A stretch of DNA of 10,215 nucleotides, taken from the NCBI GenBank assembly GCA_903821255.1, contig CAIJKT010001102.1:1-10215 (forward strand). The letters are read 5' to 3'. Made by a program: the position numbers and the translations under genes. Within the stretch, counting starts at the first letter, position 1; each line of letters starts with the position of its first letter. Under the pieces are notes generated by a model. It ran no database searches and was not told the DNA's origin. It was given only the letters and a program-made list of their open reading frames with translations. This DNA comes from an uncultured Lentisphaeria bacterium (lineage in GTDB: Bacteria > Verrucomicrobiota > Lentisphaeria > Victivallales > Victivallaceae). This document shows positions 5,287-10,215 of this stretch, in pieces.

Positions 5287-5844
5287 TTATTTGGCGGCGG
5301 CAGGCGCTGGTTTCTCGGCAGGGGTTACTGCTGCGGCCGGAGCCGGGGCGGCGGGTTTCTGCTTTTCCGAGAAATCCTTGGCCACTTTTTCCATTTCCGG
5401 CAGCAGCTTCATCATAATCGACTGCATTAACTTCATCGTTTTCTGCTGCATTTCAGGTTGCTTGTCCATAAGCTTTTTGCCTATCGGAGACTCGTAGAAC
5501 TTGACCATCGCATCGAGCTCTTCAGCAGTGAATGATTCAGCATAGATGTTTACAATAGGGGCTTTCAGTTTTTCCCAGCTCAATTCTCTGGTCACCAACT
5601 CCATCATCGCGCGATTGAGCTCTTCCATATTCTGAAGGTCTTTGCCTTTAAGCCGATTTGACATTATATCCAGTTGCATTTTTTTCATCATATCAAGGGA
5701 ACGGGTCATCGCCGCGCTGATTTTCATGGTGTCCATCAATTTTTCCGCCAGTTCCCTGTTTTTTGCCGCGTCTGCGGGTTCGACTGCGGTTGCTGCGGAA
5801 ACAAAAGCCAGAAGCGCCATAATAAGGAGTGCAATTTTCTTCAT
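5287..5844 (-). CDS. Exported DUF2059-like protein
   Basis: A 185-residue protein with a signal peptide at residues 1-20 (MKKIALLIMALLAFVSAATA, cleavage likely before VEP). A helical domain follows (about 25-155), and a low-complexity Ala/Pro tail (about 160-185). The helical part, with LAEKLMDTM, a long Met-rich stretch, and FTAEELDAMVKFYESPIGKK followed by MQQ, matches the DUF2059 pattern in which a conserved FT-xEEL...FY-xSp-GkK motif recurs. The function is unknown; a periplasmic location is expected. The ATG at 5844 is preferred because GAGGAAG lies 4-5 nt upstream and the signal peptide starts there. An upstream in-frame ATG at 5901 would put 19 charged residues before the signal peptide. 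It is convergent with serA, sharing the terminator, and stands alone; a promoter candidate lies at 5956-5983. Confidence 0.87.
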   Translation of the reverse strand: MKKIALLIMALLAFVSAATAVEPADAAKNRELAEKLMDTMKISAAMTRSLDMMKKMQLDIMSNRLKGKDLQNMEELNRAMMELVTRELSWEKLKAPIVNIYAESFTAEELDAMVKFYESPIGKKLMDKQPEMQQKTMKLMQSIMMKLLPEMEKVAKDFSEKQKPAAPAPAAAVTPAEKPAPAAAK

Positions 5845-6149
5845 AATTCTTCCTCGTTTTTTAATGTTGATGTATTTTCTGCAAAACAATAACTCCGGCA
5901 TTTCTTTTTGTTTATATCTATAGAGTTCCTCCTTTTATATCCAGAATAAATATTTACTATATGCGAAATAGTACGATTTGCAACTTTTCGGAAAAGAAAC
6001 TAACTGGAGTAAAAACGGAAGAATATAATGATTGCAGAAATATCAGGTCAGCGATTAAAGCAGCGCCGCTTCCCGGCTAAGCTGCAAGCCGTGAGCTTAA
6101 ATTTGAAGCTTTTCATCCTGTAAGACATCCCGCCGCCGGGACGGATGAA
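5845..6149. other. Intergenic gap between the GH130 gene and the DUF2059-like gene
   Basis: No gene is supported here. The right half holds a small G+C hairpin just past the GH130 stop (TCCCG at 6128-6132, loop CCGC, CGGGA at 6137-6141) without a T-run. An AGCTT/AAGCT stem at about 6097-6113 is followed by TTTC on the plus strand. Neither is a convincing terminator for the GH130 operon. The left half holds the promoter and leader of the DUF2059-like gene, including an AGGAGG (minus strand, 5928-5933) that has no usual start codon at the proper distance. Confidence 0.5.
5956..5983 (-). promoter_or_regulatory. Promoter candidate for the DUF2059-like gene
   Basis: On the minus strand TTGCAA (5983-5978), a 16-nt spacer and TATAGT (5961-5956) give 4 of 6 and 5 of 6 consensus bases. 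The start site would lie near 5949, giving a leader of about 105 nt before the ATG at 5844. The same TTGCAA with a 16-nt spacer is the best serA candidate, so the resemblance may be coincidental. Confidence 0.4.
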
Positions 6150-7187
6150 TCATGCCGGCTTCAGTGCGGGCTGTGTCCTGCGTGCGGTTGCACGGCTGAC
6201 AGATACCCCGCACAGTTCCAGCAGATCGTTCACATCCGCCGTAGCCAGGCATTCGACAGTGTCGGCGGCCCCGTAATAGATTTTTACCTCGCCGGAATCC
6301 TCCAGGATCATGCCGCCGGGAAAAATCACGCTGCCGCGCATGCCGTCTATTTCGTAATCCTCTTCCGCCGCGAGCAACGGCTGATCATACATGCCGATGA
6401 TTCTGGACGGGTCATGAAGATCCAGCAGCATCAATCCGCCGAAATATTCCTTGTTCCAGCCGCCGTGCCAACTGAGCAATTCCTTGTCCGCATGTTTCCA
6501 TACGGCGTGAAATGTGGTAAGCCATCCGGCGCCGGTTTTGACCGGCGGCGCCGCCGGTCCGATCTTGCAGTTGCTGAACGGCACTTTTTCCGAGCCCAGC
6601 AGCAGCCTGCTGTTGCCCCAGTATTTGCAGTCCGGAGATTCGGAAATCCAGATATCAAAGGCCTCCGGAGCTCCCCGTCCGTAAATTGAGAACGGGCGTT
6701 CCAGCCGGACGAACATGCCGTTGACTTTTTCCGGGAAAAGCACCATGTTGCGGTTGTCCGGAACGGACAGCGACAACAGTTCAAATTTTTCCAGATCGTC
6801 CGTAACGGCAATTCCCCCGCAAATTCCGTGACGGGTGTTGGCGGCGAAACAGAGATAACATCTGCCCTCGATGACGGAGAGCCGGGGATCGTACACTTGC
6901 GAGATTTCCTCGGTCAATGGAATCGTCAGCACCGGTTCCGGCCTGATCCGCCAGTTGATGCCGTCATCGCTTAACGCCAGTCCCAGATTGATTTTCTGCA
7001 GCGAAAAAGCCTCCCAGCCGAGGCGCTGCATGACTTCCCGTGTGAAGTTGTAATCATTCCGGAACAGCATGACGTATTTACCCTTATATCTGGTAATTCC
7101 GGCATTGTAGGTCTGGGTTGACTCAAAAGGTATCATTGACGGTTTAATCAATGGATTATGCTGCGATTTTTTTACAATTGAATTCAT
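6150..7187 (-). CDS. GH130-type beta-mannoside phosphorylase-like enzyme
   Basis: A 345-residue protein with GH130 landmarks in order: HNPLIKP (10-16), YNAG (27-30) followed by ITRYKGKYVMLFRND, VYDPRL with D100 as the expected proton donor, DNRNMVLFPEKVNG (144-157), RLERP (161-165), KIGPAAPPVKTGAGWL (208-223), FHAVW (226-230) and YYGAADTVECLA (304-315). This is the usual five-bladed beta-propeller order and length. Family members phosphorolyse beta-1,4- or beta-1,2-mannosides to mannose 1-phosphate, and some are hydrolases; the phosphate-site residues cannot be assigned surely, so the substrate and mode are open. No signal peptide is seen, so it should act in the cytoplasm. It starts 15 nt after the GH5-SGNH stop codon, on the same strand, with a weak ribosome site (GAG 4 nt before ATG), suggesting translational coupling. 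The pairing suggests a mannan or glucomannan pathway. Confidence 0.87.
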   Translation of the reverse strand: MNSIVKKSQHNPLIKPSMIPFESTQTYNAGITRYKGKYVMLFRNDYNFTREVMQRLGWEAFSLQKINLGLALSDDGINWRIRPEPVLTIPLTEEISQVYDPRLSVIEGRCYLCFAANTRHGICGGIAVTDDLEKFELLSLSVPDNRNMVLFPEKVNGMFVRLERPFSIYGRGAPEAFDIWISESPDCKYWGNSRLLLGSEKVPFSNCKIGPAAPPVKTGAGWLTTFHAVWKHADKELLSWHGGWNKEYFGGLMLLDLHDPSRIIGMYDQPLLAAEEDYEIDGMRGSVIFPGGMILEDSGEVKIYYGAADTVECLATADVNDLLELCGVSVSRATARRTQPALKPA

Positions 7188-7202
7188 AGTCTCATTTTAT
7201 CG

Positions 7203-9524
7203 TTATAAATTCCAGGAATAGTGTTTTTGAAACAATACAAAAAGCTCCTTTGCGTAACCGGCCATTCCCTGATCGTTGGGATGCCATTTCACCCCGGGCG
7301 AGCCGCCGGTGCCGCTGCACTGACGATCCAATGCGTATTTCTCCACGGATGCAAACGGGATATTCTTGTTGCGGCACGTTTCCCGCTGGATATTTTCCAC
7401 GTCGGCAGTCCAGTCGGAATAAGTCTGGCGGCCGAGTTGCGGGTTCCACACCCCGGTACAAAGAATCAGCGGCCGCGGATTGAGTTTAAGTAAAGCGTCC
7501 AGCAGCGCATTATAATCCGTCCTGGTCTTTTCATGGGAGCCGGCAGGCTTGGCATGTTCGCCAAGCTGCACCACTATCAGATGCGGCAGATAAATCGCGG
7601 CATCGCCGAGTCCGCTCAACGCCCCCGCCGAGTCATGACCTTTGCCGAAGAACAGCCGCACCTTGCGGCCGGGCAGCTTGTCCGCGATCATTGCGGCCAG
7701 CAGATGGGCATAGTCTTTATTCTCCGAACTGGCGGCCATTCCTGCAAGATGATCCCATTTCAGCTTTTCAATGGTTTCCTTATTGAACCCGTGGCGGGTG
7801 ATGCTGTCGCCGATAACATAGATGCGGTACTCCGCGGCCGCCGGCTTAAAACCGTTGAGCGAGCTGATATTCTCCACATGCGGGAGCGCGTCGCTGCCGA
7901 CCTCGAGCTTGCCGGCCGCGGCCGCCGGTAAGTCTGCCGCAGACAAGCTTTTATTATTTAGCTGGAGGTATTTGAGCAGAACATCCTTGCGGTCTGTTGT
8001 GCTTTTTATTTTATTATCCGTGCGGTCGGAGGAATGTTCCACGCTCCAGCCGTCAAATTCGCGGAAGGCGTGATAAGTCCAGTCCCAGCCGTTTTCTTCA
8101 AATATCTCGATGAGATCCTGAAGCCACTGCGCTGCGCCTGGCGCCCAGCGGGCGGCGCTGAACTCGCCGATATAGATCGGAACCTTGTATTGACGCTGGA
8201 AATCGACTACGGGCTGAAGCTTCCGCCGCAGCATTGCCTTGTCCCATTTCTTCCCGGAAATCATGCCGGGATAAGCGACTCCGTCCGGGTGTCCGTATAT
8301 TCCCTGGTGCGTAAATTCCCCCGGTTCATAGAAATGAACGCTGTAAACAATGTTCTTGACCGGGATCGGCTTGAATACATGCAGTCCGGACGGAGAACCC
8401 CACTGCGCCGGTTCCACAATGACCGGCTTGTCCGGATCTATTTTCCGGATGGCGGCGGCAACCCGTTCCGCCAGACGGTTCCAGTCCAGTGCGCCGCCCG
8501 GTTCGTAAACATAATTATCCTCCCGCGGCTCATTGAGGATATCATAACCCCAGATAACCGGATTGTCCTTATATTTTGCCGCAATCTTTTCCCATACTTT
8601 CACCAGAGTATCCTGGCTTTCAATGGTCCAGCTCAACTGATTGCTGAGCAGCACATCCTGTTTCGTTGCAGGTCCGGCATGAAGATCGATCAGAACTTTT
8701 ATGCCGTATTTGCCGCACAGCGCGATGACTTCATCCATCTTTTCAATTTTGCGATTAACCCATTCCGCATATTTAGCACAGTCGGTGAGGTCTTCTTTGG
8801 CGGAATTGCCGATCTGGTAGCGGATCAGATTGGCATGCCAGATTTCCGCCAGCTCCCGGATATCTTTTTCCGTCATCTGACTGCCGCTCATAACCCCGCG
8901 CAGTGCCGGAATTTTCTGCGGCTGACTGGAAATCCCGGCCGCCCCCGGAGAATAATTTGCCACAGCCGGAAGCAGGGTGATTTTTATATTGTCAACCAGC
9001 AGCCTGCCGGTGCAGCCCTGCAAGCCGATGCTGAGTTCGAGCTTTTCAACATCGGGAGGGATTCTGGCGAAAAGCGTAAATTTCTGCCAGTCATAAGAAC
9101 CGTATTTTTTAGGCTGGTCTAGCCAGGATTCGCCATAAGGGCTCTTTACATGGATCATCAACTTCGGTCCCAGATACTTCTTCCCGGGAACCGCGATATT
9201 TTCCCCCTTAAGCATACCTTCAAGAACAATGCCGCGGCCTTTCATTATTTTCAAGTCAAGCGGAATGGAGATCATGCGGTCCGGGGATTTGGAATTTTCC
9301 GGAGAAATTGCAGCCTGGAAGCAGCCTGATCCGGCAATACCCTCATCAGCGGAGAGCCAGGTCCCGTTGTTTTCCGACCAGCCTTTCAGTGCATCCGGCC
9401 GGTCAAACTTTTCCTGAAAGACTATTTCGCCGATATCCGGTTCGGCGGTCTGTGCCGGAATGCCGGCAGGGATTGTCAGCAGAATAAATGTGCAGACCAT
9501 CCGTAAAATTCTTGTGAAGTTCAT
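7203..9524 (-). CDS. Exported GH5 glycosidase fused to an SGNH-type hydrolase
   Basis: A 773-residue two-enzyme protein. Residues 1-25 form a signal peptide. Residues 30-185 resemble a beta-sandwich carbohydrate-binding module (FQEKFDRP... to LLVDNIKITLL). Residues 205-525 are a GH5 (cellulase-type) TIM barrel with R235, acid/base E332 in LNEP, H397 and Y399 in VHFYE, nucleophile E454 in YIGEFS, and W482. A linker rich in Ala follows. From 565 an SGNH-like domain begins with GDSIT (catalytic Ser574). Its further blocks are unusual: GEH (655-657) where GxND is expected, and H748 in VKWHPN with Val at the usual Asp position. The GH5 subfamily is undecided; endo-beta-glycanase on mannan, glucomannan or cellulose fits. 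The ATG at 9524 is preferred because the signal peptide begins there (AGGA lies 13 nt upstream). An in-frame ATG at 9584 would overlap the preceding gene. It lies 35 nt behind a pseudopilin and 15 nt before the GH130 gene. Confidence 0.92.
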   Translation of the reverse strand: MNFTRILRMVCTFILLTIPAGIPAQTAEPDIGEIVFQEKFDRPDALKGWSENNGTWLSADEGIAGSGCFQAAISPENSKSPDRMISIPLDLKIMKGRGIVLEGMLKGENIAVPGKKYLGPKLMIHVKSPYGESWLDQPKKYGSYDWQKFTLFARIPPDVEKLELSIGLQGCTGRLLVDNIKITLLPAVANYSPGAAGISSQPQKIPALRGVMSGSQMTEKDIRELAEIWHANLIRYQIGNSAKEDLTDCAKYAEWVNRKIEKMDEVIALCGKYGIKVLIDLHAGPATKQDVLLSNQLSWTIESQDTLVKVWEKIAAKYKDNPVIWGYDILNEPREDNYVYEPGGALDWNRLAERVAAAIRKIDPDKPVIVEPAQWGSPSGLHVFKPIPVKNIVYSVHFYEPGEFTHQGIYGHPDGVAYPGMISGKKWDKAMLRRKLQPVVDFQRQYKVPIYIGEFSAARWAPGAAQWLQDLIEIFEENGWDWTYHAFREFDGWSVEHSSDRTDNKIKSTTDRKDVLLKYLQLNNKSLSAADLPAAAAGKLEVGSDALPHVENISSLNGFKPAAAEYRIYVIGDSITRHGFNKETIEKLKWDHLAGMAASSENKDYAHLLAAMIADKLPGRKVRLFFGKGHDSAGALSGLGDAAIYLPHLIVVQLGEHAKPAGSHEKTRTDYNALLDALLKLNPRPLILCTGVWNPQLGRQTYSDWTADVENIQRETCRNKNIPFASVEKYALDRQCSGTGGSPGVKWHPNDQGMAGYAKELFVLFQKHYSWNL

Positions 9525-9559
9525 AAATCCATCTTTTTCCTGCGGCGGTGATATTTGCG

Positions 9560-10215
9560 TTACGGCTTCGTCAATGGCATCCACATGTTATATGAATCAG
9601 CGGCCCCGTAAACGGTACTCCAGCGTTTGTTCTCGACATGACCGTCAAAAAAGGCGACATTGGCGGAACTCTTTTCATTATGACGATAATTGGTGCCGTT
9701 GGTGACACGAGTGGCGTCCGGAGTTTCCAGGAAGCGCCAGTAGGCTTTGCCGGTGTAGTTCGGATCCGCGGCTGTATACGATATCATCCAGTCGAATGCG
9801 TCAAGAAACACCAGCTTGCCGGACGGACGTTTGATCTTGGGTATAAAATATCCTCTGAAACCGGTGCCCCAGGTGGAGATGAGTTCCTGATAATTCATGC
9901 CGTAGGAATACACCACGTTTTTAGTGGCAAATGCATATGTGGCCTTGGGGCAATAAAGCGATTCCGGCCAGACGCCGTAATTTTTAACTTTCAGATAAGG
10001 CATGTACTGGGGATTGGCGTACCAGCCGGCGCTGCCGTTATGCACCGGCACAAAATAATCCCGCTCGGAACTTGCGTATAACAATCCGGCGGTATTGATT
10101 TGTTTCAGATTGCCGGCACACTGGATGGTTCTGGCTTTATCACGGGCTTTGTTAAGCGCCGGAAGCAGCATTCCGGCGAGGATTGCGATGATGGCGATCA
10201 CCACGAGGAGTTCGA
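9560..10215 (-). CDS. Type II secretion-like pseudopilin, N-terminus beyond the window
   Basis: The right edge cuts the gene inside the leader helix: the last bases read (I)[20 protein letters not shown], then [20 protein letters not shown], so only about ten N-terminal residues are missing. A GTG inside the helix (10204) is not the true start. Near the C-terminus [18 protein letters not shown] is the family's H-Xn-DG element, with 11 rather than 9 residues between His and Asp-Gly. The gene ends 35 nt before the GH5-SGNH start, so the two are likely co-transcribed. Sequence beyond the helix is quite different from the pseudopilin at 366-1106, yet 35 nt of helix coding sequence (10181-10215) are identical to 1047-1081. 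The role is inferred from family: processed by prepilin peptidase and placed in a pseudopilus or surface filament; direct contact with the co-encoded glycosidase is speculation. Confidence 0.9.
   Translation of the reverse strand, partial: ELLVVIAIIAILAGMLLPALNKARDKARTIQCAGNLKQINTAGLLYASSERDYFVPVHNGSAGWYANPQYMPYLKVKNYGVWPESLYCPKATYAFATKNVVYSYGMNYQELISTWGTGFRGYFIPKIKRPSGKLVFLDAFDWMISYTAADPNYTGKAYWRFLETPDATRVTNGTNYRHNEKSSANVAFFDGHVENKRWSTVYGAADSYNMWMPLTKP

Noticed and set aside
5928..5933. AGGAGG (minus strand) as the ribosome site of a small leader peptide
   Set aside because: No ATG, GTG or TTG lies 4-12 nt downstream; only ATA is available. The next ATG is almost 30 nt away.
6128..6141. Terminator of the GH5-GH130 operon
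   Set aside because: The 5-bp hairpin TCCCG/CGGGA has no following T-run on the minus strand.
8034..9122. Plus-strand 362-codon open frame opposite the GH5 gene
   Set aside because: It is antisense to a gene with clear GH5 motifs, lacks a domain and a ribosome site, and reflects the high G+C codon use of the real gene.
9525..9584. Longer GH5-SGNH protein starting at ATG 9584
   Set aside because: It would put 20 polar residues before a clear signal peptide and overlap the end of the pseudopilin gene.

Overview
The window looks like a chromosomal segment of a Lentisphaerota bacterium (Victivallales-like). The main clue is two type II pseudopilins with the leader-helix signature [16 protein letters not shown] and a C-terminal H-Xn-DG motif, each next to carbohydrate-active genes. 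Secreted CAZymes, a LacI-type regulator and a compound palindromic repeat cluster fit this. Planctomycetota or Kiritimatiellota remain possible because the assignment rests on protein style, not on a marker gene.

Layout. Positions 1-2218 (all minus strand, in transcription order): a LacI-family repressor (1181-2218) with a consensus sigma-70 promoter just upstream, a pseudopilin (366-1106), and the N-terminus of an exported CBM9-like carbohydrate-binding protein that runs off the left edge (1-231). Positions 2219-3623 form a 1.4 kb divergent intergenic region without a credible gene. It holds a paired 13-bp direct repeat, a nested G+C-rich hairpin element, and a cluster of five full, truncated or diverged copies of a compound hairpin repeat, mixed with purine-rich microrepeats and a CTGTGTCTC-type repeat. 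Positions 3624-5198 (plus strand) encode D-3-phosphoglycerate dehydrogenase (serA). It converges through a bidirectional terminator (5233-5261) on a small exported DUF2059-like protein (5287-5844, minus). Positions 6150-10215 (all minus) form a tight cluster: a second pseudopilin entering from the right edge, an exported GH5-SGNH two-enzyme fusion (7203-9524), and a cytoplasmic GH130-type glycoside phosphorylase (6150-7187).

How it works together (inference). The right-hand cluster reads as a polysaccharide-use operon. The GH5-SGNH protein would cut and possibly de-esterify a beta-linked glycan outside the cytoplasm. The GH130 enzyme would phosphorolyse imported beta-mannosides, and the pseudopilin would take part in a type II secretion or pilus-like apparatus. 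The left-hand LacI-pseudopilin-CBM9 set repeats the pairing of a pseudopilin with a carbohydrate-active gene.

The least explained part is the repeat cluster at 2644-3380. Its second stem shows a G-C, G.T, A-T series across copies, as expected if base pairing is conserved.
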